A stretch of DNA of 64,000 nucleotides. Source: Hymenopus coronatus (Eukaryota > Arthropoda > Insecta > Mantodea > Hymenopodidae). Made by a program: the position numbers and the translations under genes. The stretch lies in NCBI GenBank assembly GCA_030762935.1, contig CM060888.1, positions 115,269,468 to 115,333,467 on the forward strand, given 5' to 3'. The notes under the pieces were generated by a model. It had not been told where the DNA came from, ran no database searches, and worked only from the letters and a program-made list of their open reading frames with translations. Positions within the stretch are counted from its first letter, which is position 1, and each line of letters starts with the position of its first letter. This document shows, piece after piece, positions 1-12,000 of the stretch.

Positions 1-1548
1 CTTTACAATAAACAACTGAGCTTGATGACATACATGAAAAATTAGAAAGCGGGAGGAAAAAAAAAACAAAAACAAAACGAACGTATTCAAAGCAACGCCT
101 AGATTCAGCAACACCATCTGATTTATCCTTCGTTTAGGTACCGTCGCGGATTTACCGATATAGCGTGTAGAGGCGCCAGAACTGGAAGAATCGTATTGCT
201 CGCCGATTATGCTTGTACCGTCCCCAGCGCTAATGCAGACTGTGATACAGAGGAGACACCTCACACTTCGACCCAATCATTTATGCTTACCATACTCAGC
301 AGAAAAGGTTGAAGTGAACGAACCGTAAGAATCTATAGGTTTCATACAGAGATTACAAAGATACCTGACTTCAAGCTTGATAAACTGGACACACCGGCGG
401 CTGCTCACAGAAGACTTCCCTCTGGCCGAGCTGAGAACCCAACTGAGGCAGATCAGAGATGGCTATGACCTGGTAGGGCCGAGAAGAACTTTCCAAATAG
501 TAAACATCTGAGTCACCTGTCCCACATCGATAACACTGCTTAACCCCTAAGCCTACCTGAAATATGAAAGGGGAAACGAAATGAAGGAAATGTGGGAAAG
601 GATATTATTTTAGAAGAGAAACAACACCAATAGCAACATTCGTCTTGTCAACCACGAGAAAATACGAAAAACCCATGGTCAGAATGACCGTTCCCAGGAA
701 ATATACCCAGGACTTTCGAATGCCAAGGTCGCACGTCACTTCGAAGCTATCTCGCTCGGTATGTGAATATAAATAACGTGGAGTTAGATTTGAAGGCTAA
801 AACATGGAATTCATGTGGCCATGTAAACCGTTCTCAATCAATATTTGATTGCGGTCATTTCGACATTTGACCGCATTCAACGCGATTTTTCGGTTCATCG
901 ACAATGATCAAAGTTAAACGAGGTAGTCGACTATGGTCAAATTTTACCGCGGGTCTGGCTGGATTGGTCAATTTCTGATTGCGGTCAAGTTGGCAAAATG
1001 TTTGCCGTTTCTATTTTCTTGAAGGTATTAATGACGAGAAAAGAACCCGGAATACTTAAATCAGAATCAACGTCAAAACCGAATCATTGTAGAAAGAGCT
1101 GGCCTTTTTGAAAAGTATGGGACAGAAAATCTGAAAAGGATTCCGGGATACGTGTGACTTGAGAGGTTAGAGTTTCCTCCGAACAGCATTCACCGATAAA
1201 AGTTAACTCCGAGATCATATGCTACAGGAGTTTTTAATTGCGAATTTGATATTTTTAGCATACACCGAACAACAGCTTTTACGTGTTATTAACGACATGT
1301 CAAAATAATTGCTTCTTTTTATCCATTGTGATGTGTCACTTTAAGCATGATTCGAATCATTTTCTTCGAAGGCAGAATTAATTCGGTGATGAATCGATTT
1401 CATCAACTGGATGGAATTCCGTGTGTCATGGAAATTATAGACATTTATTATTACGTTAGCAGTCGTTGAAACCAGTCATTGTATGATGTCGTTGAATGCA
1501 TACTTTTTGGTTATTAGTTAGCACCATTTAACATAATGAATGTATACC
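1..1548. other. Unidentified sequence, no clear gene
   Basis: This stretch is less AT-rich at 100-560 than most of the window. I see no recognisable gene or T5H copy. The motif GATTGCGGTCA occurs twice near 848-980, with several related TGACCGC words, so part of it may be an old repeat. A short coding-like stretch at 329-511 is listed separately. Confidence 0.4.
329..511 (+). pseudogene. Short coding-like open stretch of unknown family
   Basis: After an in-frame TAA, about 60 codons run open to a TGA at 509-511. The second half reads like real protein: an amphipathic run with LAELRTQLRQIRDGYDLVG, followed by PRRTF and the end. There is no start codon and no splice acceptor I trust. It could be the C-terminus of an old transposable-element protein, a terminal exon, or chance. 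I do not recognise the family. Confidence 0.2.
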
Positions 1549-2758
1549 TTTCTACTTTCTCTACACGTACTACGGTTACTATGTACATAGTGTAAAGAGA
1601 AGGTATTGCATTCCATCCAAAATTCGATACCGAGATTTAATCGGAAATAGACGTTTTAGGGTCCCCTGAATCCAAATAAAGCATTTTAGGAAAAGATCCG
1701 TGTGTGTCTGTGTGACTCTGAACACGATAACTCAAAAACGTAAAATCGGTAAAATACCTTATTTGGCATATAAGTTTAATATCTTCCAAGGATGTAACAC
1801 GAAGATTTTGAGGAAAATTCCCCCCCACCAACTACCCTTTACATGGACAAATTTTCGAATTTTTTTATTTTATTAAAAATGGCTTTGACGATTTTTTATT
1901 AAAATACTGTTTTTAAAGATAATTACATAAAAATATGTTTATCTTGAATTTTCTGGGAATAGCCTCTGATATCTCTATATTCTAGATGAATTTTTCTAGA
2001 TTTTTGCATAGCTGGTAAACTGTAGAGATGGACAAAAACTTACTACACAACAAATGTAGGACCACTTGGGTAGTTTGGTGGTAGCGTGTCTGCCTCACAT
2101 TCAAAAGGTCGTGAGTTCGAATATCGCTTAGGGTGAGTTACTCATATTAGGTTTCTTTTCTTGAGAAGATGATAGTCGAGTAACTTTAAGCTCCATGGAC
2201 CCCGATATTATTTGAACATCATTTCACCAATTTCATCGTCCAAAATGACCAACCAGGTTAAAGGACGTTAAGCTACAAAAAAAAAAAAAAAAAAAAAAAA
2301 TCTAGATCATGTTAAAGCATGAAGTAGACAGAAGAATAAACTTTTTTTATCAATAATATGTTACAGAGATGTAAAGAAAGTTATGTGAATGGAACATATC
2401 ACATTTTTTATGGAGTTAACCATTTTCGATATTTTCCTTGTTATTAGTTTTAATTTTAAAGTACTTAAACTTTTCTCAAACGTAATTTGTGATTCCTTTG
2501 TTTTGTTTTTTTTGATTTACTCCTTGCCATGCAAACAGAACGAGTTTCAATCAGATAGCAACCAGCTTTGAAAGGTTGAACTTCTATTAGGCCTAGAGTG
2601 TTTCCTTATTTATCTTCTATATACTTACAAGGAATTAAGTAGTAAAACTATTTCTGTTAAAATTTATCTTCATTAGCATCAAGAATTGAAAATTAAGCTT
2701 TCATAGGGATAGTATGCTATAAAAAGACACAGAAGGACATGTGAGTTAACACACCAGA
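1549..2758 (+). repeat. T5H element, copy 1 (interrupted by a SINE, rearranged)
   Basis: This copy starts with the ACTTTCTCTA head and runs through the usual blocks (GT-rich tract, GATGCGACACGAAGATTTTGAG-like block, CTGGGAATAGCCTCTGA-like block) to about 2060. A SINE sits at 2061-2300. After the SINE the order is disturbed: a terminal block (GTTACAGAGATGTAAAG to 2400) precedes a second middle block, and the copy then ends at the T run shared with the next copy. A second partial copy may be fused here. Confidence 0.75.
2061..2300 (+). repeat. tRNA-derived SINE, family A
   Basis: The 5' part looks like a tRNA-derived RNA polymerase III promoter: an A-box-like TAGTTTGGTGGTAGCGTG near 2071, and a B-box-like GAGTTCGAATA near 2112. 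A tRNA-unrelated body follows, then a 24-base poly(A) tail (2277-2300). It sits inside a T5H copy, so it inserted after that copy. A second copy on the minus strand (3597-3694 plus 5290-5410) supports its status as a dispersed family. Confidence 0.8.
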
Positions 2759-2763
2759 TTTTT

Positions 2764-3590
2764 ACTTTCTCTGCTCGTACTATGCATTTAGTGTATAGAG
2801 AAGGTATTGTATTCCATCCAAAAATTCGATACTGAGATATCGGAAATGACGTTTTAGGGTTCCCTGTGTCAAAAAAGAAATTAGAAAAGGGTCCATGTGT
2901 CACTGTGTCTGTGACCATAACTCAAAAACGATAAGTCGGTAAAATGCCAAACTTGGTATTTAAGTTTAGTATCTTCTAAGGATGCGACACAAAGATTTTA
3001 AGGAAAATTCCACTACCCCAAAATACCCTTTGCATGGAACAATTTCGAAAATTTTGATTTTATCAAATATGGCTCTAACGGTTTTGATTAAAATACCGTA
3101 TATTAATGACATTTCACGACAAATAAAATGTATATCTTAAATTTTCTGGGGATAACCTCTGAAGATCTCTTTATTCTGAATGAATTTTGCTGGATTTTGC
3201 TTAAGTAGTAAACCTTAAGAGAAAGACAAAAGCTCCACAAAATATGTAGATCTCGTTGAAACACGTAATTTATGTCATATACATTTTTTCGTTGATTTGA
3301 CAACTTTTTAGATATATCTTGTTATTGGTTTCCGTTTTAAGATACTTTAACTCTTCATATAATTTATCAACTCCTGGCAATGTAAAGAAACTGATTTCAT
3401 CCGCATGGCAATCAGCCTTTAAAACATTTGACTATCGTTTTAGCTTAGTGTATTCCAATATTTCCCTTCTACTTACAAGAAAGCATTGCTAGTGTGTATT
3501 TCGATTAGCATAAAGAATAATAAGCTTTTTAACAGTGCTTTTTACAGAGATATTAGAGAAAGTTATGTGAATGGAAAATCATCAGATTCT
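2764..3590 (+). repeat. T5H element, copy 2 (head-to-tail with copy 1)
   Basis: The head ACTTTCTCTG follows copy 1 directly across a single five-T run (2759-2763). The unit is complete to about 3590, where the terminal AGAAAGTTATGTGAATGG block ends near a SINE on the other strand. The GT-rich tract is very short. The family is defined in the summary. Confidence 0.8.
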
Positions 3591-3596
3591 TGGATA

Positions 3597-3694
3597 TTAG
3601 TTTAACATCATTTAACCGGGTAAGCCTTATTGGACGATGAAAGCAATGGGCGAAATAATGCTTAAATGTTCCCGAGGTTCACAGTGCTTGAACC
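3597..3694 (-). repeat. SINE family A, 3' portion (split copy)
   Basis: Read on the minus strand this matches the body and 3' end of the SINE at 2061-2300 (blocks around TTAAACGATG/GGACGATGAA and the region before the poly(A)). The 5' portion of the same copy lies at 5290-5410, on the far side of the LINE. Confidence 0.65.
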
Positions 3695-3695
3695 C

Positions 3696-3717
3696 GATTA
3701 GATTAGATTAGATTAGA
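3696..3717 (-). repeat. GATTA pentamer tract at LINE 3' end
   Basis: About four and a half GATTA units lie exactly where the SINE sequence stops, on the 3' side of the LINE. The position suggests a repetitive LINE tail rather than an unrelated microsatellite. Confidence 0.6.
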
Positions 3718-5289
3718 GTAGAAAGCATTCTGTAGGTTCGTTTAGGCCAGAAAGTCATTGAACTGTCAAGACATATACATGTATACATATGTTTATATAC
3801 TATGGAAAAAAAAAAACAATGTACAAAGCTCTTGCTTAAAGCTTGGGTCACAAAAATAGAAGAATAGAAATATAATCACTCCATTTGTATTTAAGGCCTC
3901 TACTATACTTAATGTGCTCTATAAAAGCACATGATCTTCCCTTTTTTCAATCACATAAAAACAAAGAGTGTCAAAAATTTGTGTTAAAATGTGTAAATAA
4001 ATATAATTTCATTATATGTAACACTAATGTAATGTCAAATGATAGTTTTCTAATTATCGACATAATAGTTACTACTAGTAATTATATAAAACTAAAATAT
4101 GATTATTGTATTATGCACTCTTCATAAATGTCTACAAATTACAATACATATTTACAAATATGTTATAGAATTTCCAATGCAAACATTTACAAGTATGCAC
4201 TAGAGTGTAAAATATTAGGCTTTACAGACCTTGTGTCATTACTAAATACTAAAAAAATTCATTTGACACATCCGTGCAAGCCAAAGTGTACATCATTTTA
4301 ATTCGAATATAAAACACACACACTAATATACACAAAGTGCAAACATTATAATACTTATATATACAATGATTGTTGACAGTATTGTCAGACAGATTTGTCA
4401 CTTAAATATTCATCTACAGAGTAAAATTATTAATTGCAAAGGTACTCCTTAAGAGAGGCCTTAAAAGCCCTGAAATTCCCAAAATTTTCTTTGAGATTAC
4501 TGGGGAGAGCATTAAATATCTTGATTGTTTCATAATATACACCTTTCTGAAAGAAACGAAGATGGCATTGGGACGATGAATATATCCCATTTTGTCTAGT
4601 ATTAATGTTATGAATTTCCATGTTTGTTATAAAACTATGTCGATTAACTGCATAGAATTTTAAAATGGATAATATATAAACACAAGGAGGTGAGTATGCC
4701 CAATTTTTTAAATAGTTCTTTGCATGACTGTCTGCTATATGCATTACAGATTATTCGTGTAGCTTTCTTCTGTATCTGGAATATGCATTTACTATCCATT
4801 GAATTACTCCAGAATATTATTCCATACACAATGATGGAGTTGAAGTAGGCAAAATACACCAATTTAAGTGTATCGATTGAGTGAAATTTAACCAGTGCAC
4901 GGAGAGCATATCATGCTGAGCTAAGTTTAGGTGTGATGTAGCTAATATGTGACTTCCAGTCCAAATGCTTATCTACCTGAAGGCCAAGAAATTTGACTTC
5001 ATTTAGCTGTTCTAACAATGTATCATTAATTCCTATTTCTATGTGAGTTTGTGGTGAGCGAGTAGTTATAAATTTAATTGTTTTTGTTTTATCAAGGTTT
5101 ACTGAGAGGTTTTGTTTGCTTTGAACCAATTTGGCATACAATTTAGAACATAGTTTAATTTTACTACACAGTCATTGACATCTTTACTTGTTACTAGATC
5201 ACTAGTGTCATCTGCGAATAAATAAATACTTGCAATACTGTTAATGTATAATGGGAGGTCATTTATGTAAACCAAGAACAAAAGAGGTC
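3696..5289 (-). mobile_element. 5'-truncated non-LTR retrotransposon (LINE), decayed
   Basis: The minus strand reads through the C-terminal half of a LINE reverse transcriptase in several frames. 5290-5100 carries GPLLFLVYINDLP followed by YLFADDT, the catalytic YADD-type motif. 5141-4911 carries the FLGLQVDKHLDWKSHI block. 4862-4430 carries the C-terminal region with NTRQNGIY and IKIFNALPSNLKE, typical of jockey/CR1-like insect elements. Frameshifts between these blocks mean no functional protein. The 5' break lies just after the position of the PQGS motif, as expected for incomplete reverse transcription. On the plus strand the element's 3' end coincides with a GATTA pentamer repeat at 3696-3717, plausibly its 3' tail. 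The interval 3720-4430 would then be its 3' UTR. The element is inserted in a SINE. Confidence 0.8.
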
Positions 5290-5410
5290 CATCATCTTAT
5301 AAGGGAAACCCGAGAATAAAAACTTATCCGGCTAATTCACCATAGTCTAGATTCAAACTCAGGAATCTCTTCAATGAATGTGCTAACCCCAAACCGGGAG
5401 TTGGGCTCAA
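5290..5410 (-). repeat. SINE family A, 5' portion (split copy)
   Basis: The minus strand resembles the 5' half of the SINE at 2061-2300: the plus-strand blocks CATCATCTTATAAG and TAATTCACC, then ATTCAAACTCA, match the complement of its middle and B-box region. With 3597-3694 it makes one SINE interrupted by the LINE. The far 5' end (A-box region) is degraded. Confidence 0.6.
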
Positions 5411-5753
5411 GGAGATTAAAGCTATAATAAAAAGCTCAGTTCTTAACCTACAATTTACGTCAATAATATTTATTATGAGATAACGGCTTCTTCTGCATTA
5501 TAAATATGCTAGATAGGATAATGCCATTTACAAAAAAAATGTATTTCATTTTCCGAAAATTTAAACATCATAACTCAGGATATTTTAACAAATATGGATT
5601 TATTATTTATTTGGTTTTTGAAATCTCCCTAGTGTCATAGTTAAATATCACCATGCCTCCTGGTTTCCTTTAAATAGCATGGATCCCTTTATTATCCAGT
5701 ATATTGAAATATGATAAATTGGTTCCAATAGAATTGTTTGGGAACCTCTTTAT

Positions 5754-6508
5754 GCTTTCTCTATATATTACTATGTACATAGTGCATAGAACAGGTATTG
5801 CATTCCACCCAAACATTCAATACCGAGATTTCACCGAAAATACACGTTTAGGGTCCCCTGATTCCAAAAAAGCATTTTAAGAAAAAGATCCGTGTGTGTC
5901 TATGAACACAATAACTCAACGTAACTCAAAAACGAAAAGTCAGTAAAATACCAAACTTGGTATTTAAGTTTAGTATCTTCCAGGGATCCGACACAAAGAT
6001 TTTGAGAAAATTCCTCCCCAACCCAAGCTACGCTTTACATGGAAAACATTTCGAAAATGTTTATTTTCTCAAAAATGACTCTCACAGTTTTTGGTTAAAG
6101 ATACTTATATTGCAAATAAAATGTATATCTTGCATTTTCTGGGAATACCTTCTTTATTCTAAATGAATTTTGCTGAATTATGCGTAACTGGTAAATTGTA
6201 AGAGATAGACAAAACTAAGATATTTCTTATTTGTTTCATATTTAAAATATTTAAACTTTTTTTTTCACACGGAAAGTTGGCCCTGCATAGAAACGGATTT
6301 CAACTACATGACAACCAGCTTTTAAAAGATTTGACTATCACTTTAGTCTAGTGTATTCCCTTATTTCCCTTCTTCTTAAATGGAAGCAAATAATTAAGAA
6401 AATTTCTGTTAATGGTTATCTGGATTATTATAAAGTAGATAGAAGAATATAATTTTTATTAATAATTTGTTACAGAGAAAGTTATGTGAATGGCACACAT
6501 AAGATTTT
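5754..6508 (+). repeat. T5H element, copy 3
   Basis: Head at 5754 (GCTTTCTCTATATATTACTATGTACATAG, palindrome partly eroded). Middle and terminal blocks in normal order, ending at 6504-6508 in AAGATTTTT. One deletion lies near 6215-6235. The GT tract is nearly absent. Confidence 0.8.
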
Positions 6509-7096
6509 TATTCTATTTTCTTTTGCCACCAAAGAATGTTCATTCATACGTTTCAAAATGAAAAACAAAACAAAGTGATATTAACAAGGGAATTGTAGTT
6601 GCACTTCAGCCTCTTTGGTTATGGAGTCGGATGCTTTTCTATGAGTAATTATCGTAGAACCAGAGTAGCGCACGGTTATCTGATGACGGAAGTAACAGTG
6701 ATGCACCGCAACTCAATTTAACCGCGGTCAAAGTTTGAGCACGTTTAAGTGATCCTGGTCAACAAGGATTTGATCAAAATTGGTGCACATGGCCATAACA
6801 TTATGATAAACAGACCAATGTTTAAAAGACTCTTTAAACTTTTGGCAAAATTTGATTATTTTGAGAGGACGAATATCTTCTCTAATTCTTTACCCCTCTC
6901 ACAAAGCAAAATGCGAGTTTTATTTTTGTTTTCAATCATTCATTTCAGCATTAATCTATAGGTACATTTGTGTATTTTAAATGACTAATAGATTGACTAT
7001 CATAGTCAAGCTACCCAAGGATGGTCAAGCCACTATCTTATCAGGTATTTACTTTACTGTCTTTAGATAATGTAACAATTCAGTACATTGAAAACA
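6509..7096. other. AT-rich sequence, no gene seen
   Basis: No protein homology or dispersed repeat is recognised. A reading frame at 6749-6961 has no features beyond chance. Confidence 0.4.
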
Positions 7097-8256
7097 AATT
7101 TGATGTGTTACATTTACATGAGTTTTTCTATCTGTTCTGCAAACAAACTGTTCTTAAAAAAATGAGTATTCTTTTATCTACATGATGCTAATCAAGATAA
7201 ACATTTCCAGAAGTGGTCTTATTATTTAGTCGCTTATAAGTAGAAGGAAAATAATGGAATACACTGGGTTAAAGCGATAGTCAAATCTTTTAAAATCTGA
7301 TGCTAGCCGGTCCCCGTGACGCGCTGGTAGGGGATCGTGGATTCAGCTCCCGCCTTGGGCATGGGTGTTTGTGTATGTAAATGTGTATATATCTACGTAT
7401 ATGTAAGTAAAAAAAATATAGCGGTAAGCAAATATTCCAACAAAGGAAATGTAGGAAACTAGAAAAAGGAAAAAGAGAGGAAAAAGAAAAAGGAATCCAC
7501 CGCCGAAGTCTTGATAAGACTCCGGAACTGAATTTATACAAAAAATGCTCTGCGACTGTCATTGATTTTTGGTTATGTTTCCATGTCCAGGAGTAAAGCA
7601 AAAGATAAATAAAATGGATGAGGACTTCCCGTTTGAGAAACGTTTTAAGTATTTTAAAATTTAAACTAGTAATAGGAAATATCTCGGAAATAATTAATTC
7701 TACCAAAGAAACTGTATATGACTTGTTGTTTATTTTAACGATATCTATAGTTTTTGTATAGTAAGCTTTTGATCATCTCTTACGGTTTACTAGTTCTGAA
7801 AAAGTCTTTCAGAATGAAGAATACTTCAAGAGCTATTCGCAAGAAATTCATAATATATAAGTTATTTACCATGTAAGTGTCTTACATATGCGGCATTTTA
7901 ATCCAGCTCGTGAGAAACATTTTAATCAAACTGGTGAGAGCCATTTTTTTTAGAAAATCAAAAATTAAAAACAAACGTTTTCCATGTAAACTATAGTTTG
8001 AGTGGGGGGACTTTTCTGAAAAGCTTCCATGTCGCATTTAACTGAAGTTAAATGCCAAGTTTGATATTTAACTATTTTTTCGTTTTGAGGCTATGTTGCC
8101 CTCACACATATACGGGCCTTCTATAAAAGTGCTTTTCTTATTCAGGGATCCTTAAAACATGTATTTCTGTGAAATCTCAGTATCGAAATTTTCGTTGGGT
8201 ACAGTACTTTCTCTACTTATTATGTATTACATCGTGTGTACGTGGTAGAGAAAGTA
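7097..8256 (-). repeat. T5H element, copy 4 (minus, interrupted by a SINE)
   Basis: It begins with TTTGATGTGTTACATTTACATGAG (the small-hairpin end) and runs through all blocks to the long-hairpin end at about 8255 (GGTAGAGAAAGT). It is an older, diverged copy. A different SINE family is inserted at about 7315-7543. Confidence 0.8.
7315..7543 (+). repeat. tRNA-derived SINE, family B
   Basis: The 5' part has a promoter-like layout: GACGCGCTGGTAGGGGATCG, then a B-box-like GTGGATTCAGCTCCCGCC near 7337. The GGCATGGGTGTTTGTG block that follows is common in insect tRNA-derived SINEs. The host T5H sequence resumes at CTGCGACTG after about 7549. ATGCT on both sides (about 7310 and 7545) may be the target duplication. 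Confidence 0.65.
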
Positions 8257-8479
8257 ATAATTGATCCGAAATTAACCAAAGTAAATGTGCTGACGTAATC
8301 TTTAAAAAGGACAGCGGCATCAACGTTGGATAGTTGTCAACTTTTTAATGTACTCATGATATTGCTGTGTATATTTCAGGTGTGTATTAATTGAAATATT
8401 AATGTATCGCATATGTAAAGTACTGCAAATGTATAGATCAGAATGTTTTCCTTTCACTATCGTTTACCTCTGGCAGAAG

Positions 8480-9020
8480 AGCCAATATTTCAGCGTAAAG
8501 CGAGTGTTTTAGATCCCTTGAATTTAGAAAACGATTTAGAAAAATTTCGGTGGTATGCTGCGTGAGAGAGAGAGGGAGGGAGGGAGAGAGCGCACCATAA
8601 TTCAAAAAGGAAACGTCGGTATTCAAACATGGTACTAAGTTCAGCGTCTTCCAAGAACACGACACGAATATCTCCCTAAAAATCCGCTACCCCTAATACC
8701 TTTAAGTTTCGTTAGTTTTTATTTTTTCAAAGCTGTCTCTTAAAGATTTTTATTAAGTTGCCATCTATTTAAGATATTTGCATCTTTGTTGAATTTTCTG
8801 TGAATAGCCTGTTACATCCTCTTCTTTTGGGGGGATTATGTATGATTTGTAAACCATAAGTTCCCTAATTTGTCTATACAAAAATTCACTACATAAAAAA
8901 TGTATGACCTGAAAACACAGAGTCAATGTTCATTTTGGTTTTTATTTTAATTACTACAGATTTTCGAGATATCCGTTGCAATATTTTGAACTTTTCCAAA
9001 CATAATCACATAGTTTTCAA
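8480..9020 (+). repeat. T5H element, copy 5 (old, diverged)
   Basis: The middle blocks are recognisable in order: CGTCTTCCAAGAACACGACACG, TACCTTTAAGTTTCG, GAATTTTCTGTGAATAGCCTG, GTAAACCATAAG. The head and the terminal block are lost or eroded. A (GA)n-rich stretch replaces the GT tract. Confidence 0.65.
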
Positions 9021-12000
9021 AATGGTAAGTGGATTAATCGGTTTCCCGCGTTGGATAAGTATGGAGTATCGTTACAGTGTCTTCTAGAAACATGAACTTT
9101 TGTAGGAGTACTTTGTACAAGAGATAAAGATAGTGTATAGAGAAAACCATGTGATTATAGCACATCAGACTTTCATAATTGTTATTAAAGTTATTTTTAA
9201 AATTGTATAAAATACTCAACTCTCAATGATATCTCCTTGGAATCAGGATGTCTTTGGCCTAGAAGATGACGAATATTTGTTTTGGAGAGCTTTAATTTTC
9301 AGGCACAACATTTGATGTAGGATATAAAGTTTAAAGTACCCGTCCTTTATTAGCAAAGTGTAATAAGGCATGGCGAGATGAAGTTTAATGGATATACAGG
9401 GTGGAAGGTGAGTAAGTGTAAATAATTCGATATTTATTAGAGAACATCGCGTTAAACGCATAATTTTGCCGTTTTAAGTATTGAGATTTAATTCTAATTT
9501 ATCATCTTTTAAAGAGTAATGAGGTTTGAGTTATGCTGGTTTAAGCTATGAATTTTTTCAATAAAATCAAATTTAAATAAAGTATGATGTAGGTGTTCAA
9601 TTTTTTAAAGCTGGACCCTGAATACATTGAGAATCTGAATAACATACTATAAGAAAACAAAAATGTATGGCTTCGTAGGTTGAAGTTTCAGTGCGATCGA
9701 ATTTCTTCCTTCATATCACACCACTTTAGTCGAAACTGGCAGAGGGAAGAGGAGGGTATACCGTCGTAATGTTACGTAAAAAAAGTCACCGAATGTCTGC
9801 AATAGTAAATAATTGCCATCCTAAAACTTGGTGAAATTTTCCTCATAATCATAATTTAGAAAATAGCGAATATATTGGATCATCACAACGTTCTTAAACT
9901 ATGATTTAAATATTTCCACTTATATACCTCCCACCTATATTTGTGTACTATGGGTGGCAGGAAGCATTGTAGATGTTGTTTCATTTGTTATTATCTTCGT
10001 AAATTTTCTCCTTACCATATCTTGCAGCGCCTTTCCTTTATGTGAATATAAACGTTTGTAATATTTAGATGCTCTTGTTACATTTCTTTTCTCCCTTTTT
10101 CAGTCAGTGTGGAATGTGAGTTGCTGTTCCAAAGGCACAAACGACAGAAGAGGAATAACGGTAAGAGATAAATAATAATGTATACATATAGAATGCGTTA
10201 TAATTGAAAGCAGAAATTCAATCAATTAAAAGATTACAATAGATTCAATAAAATGCCTCAGTAAGCATGTTTACAGAAAGGAACTCAAGTTGAAGTTTGA
10301 ATGGATACATATGTCTCGTTGCTGAGAACTTACTCCAATTTTACCGAAGCACATAGCAGTTAAATGCCCTTAGATAAGCAAAGAGGCTGATTTTCTTTTC
10401 AGGCTTAAGCTGTATCCCTCAGGTACTGTTTTATATTGTTCGAGTACTACTACACCTCTCGGCAATTCGAAGAATATATATTGTGATGACTCGTAAGCAA
10501 ATATTTGGCAACATTCTTGCAAATGCTTAATTTGGGACCTCTTTTTCTTCTATTAATCCTTTGAGTTTGCTGTGAAATGTTTTACTTCTGCACAGGTTAA
10601 CACATTCTACAATTTTGCAGATGTTAATCTACAATTGAATGAAGAATATTTATAAGATTTCTCGACAATAATAACCAGGCATAGTAATTTCTAAGCATTA
10701 AAACCACATTATCAGGAAATAAGGTTGAGCTACTACTGTACTACAGACCAGGATAACGTGGATAACAAACCATCCATCCCCAGTCTTTTCCCATTTACAG
10801 GAAGCATTCTGACCGTTTTCTCTGCCTCTGACCTTTGTATTCTTTAGAGTGGTAATAGTTTGATTCTGGGTAGCTGAAGACAAGATGCTTAATTATCCCT
10901 ATGTTATACAATTACTTTATCTTGTTAAAAGTCTAAATAATTATTAATTAGTGTAATTGATTTTTATTTCCCTGCATCTAAAGATTTACTTATAACGAAG
11001 AATGTTACAAACTAAATAATGCTATTGAACAGCAAATTAGATAATTATATAATTAAAGTTATCTGATAACGACAGAAGTAAATGAAATTTATTAGAATAT
11101 GTGTATTTGTACGTTTACCATAGGTTTTTGCTAACAATAAATCATAGTTCTAAAGTGAATTTTCTTTATGATTTCATAGTGCAATCGGTTTTATTTGTGT
11201 CATCTCAGTTTCCCGCTTAATTTTAAATACTTATTTAAAGTTTTAAAGCTGTATACTTCGTGACAATGAACCAAGAAACATACTAAGTGATATCAGAAGA
11301 GTTGGTCATTTAATTTATATGAAAACGACTATTGATGTTAACTGAGATGGGTGAGGAATGACCTCATAAGTAAAATGCTTCATAATAATGCCACAGAATA
11401 AAATTGTGAGCTTCCATGTTTTTTTATATTCATTAACACGTTTCAATCAATTTGTAAGCAGTGGTACGAATTATTTCTTTAATTTTTAATAAAGACATGA
11501 TTTAAAGGAAAATAACAGTTATTTTATTTCGAGGATGTATGCAACAAAGCTGATATCGTATACATTTTCACAGCCTTAACATTATTTTAAAACGGTGTTC
11601 AAAATGAGAGCATCAAGAAAGTAATTACATCCTTAGCATAACTAAGTACATTGCAACCATATTTAAGTATATGGGTCTTAAGCCGCATACACTTAATTCT
11701 GCATAACATATTAGGCGAATAAATCACTTAAACTGATACAGTGAATATTTCTGAAACAAGAAATATTATATATGTTCTCTGAAGAAACTACGGTTATATC
11801 AATAAATACCCCCAATATTCTTCTTCAATCAGACTTGTATGAACTCCGACTTCGAGGTGTAAGAATTGTAATGGTTATTAGAGAATTCAGTGCCCTATAT
11901 GTTGCACTGTTACAATTGTGAAACTTTCGGACCGTGCTACCAAGCTGTCTTTGTAAACCTTTTTATTGATTTTTCAGTCTCTCATTGTATATCGTATGAT

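Noticed and set aside
3696..3717. GATTA repeats as an interstitial telomere tract
   Set aside because: Most insect telomeres are TTAGG; the unit here (GATTA/TAATC) differs, and its position at the LINE 3' end explains it better.
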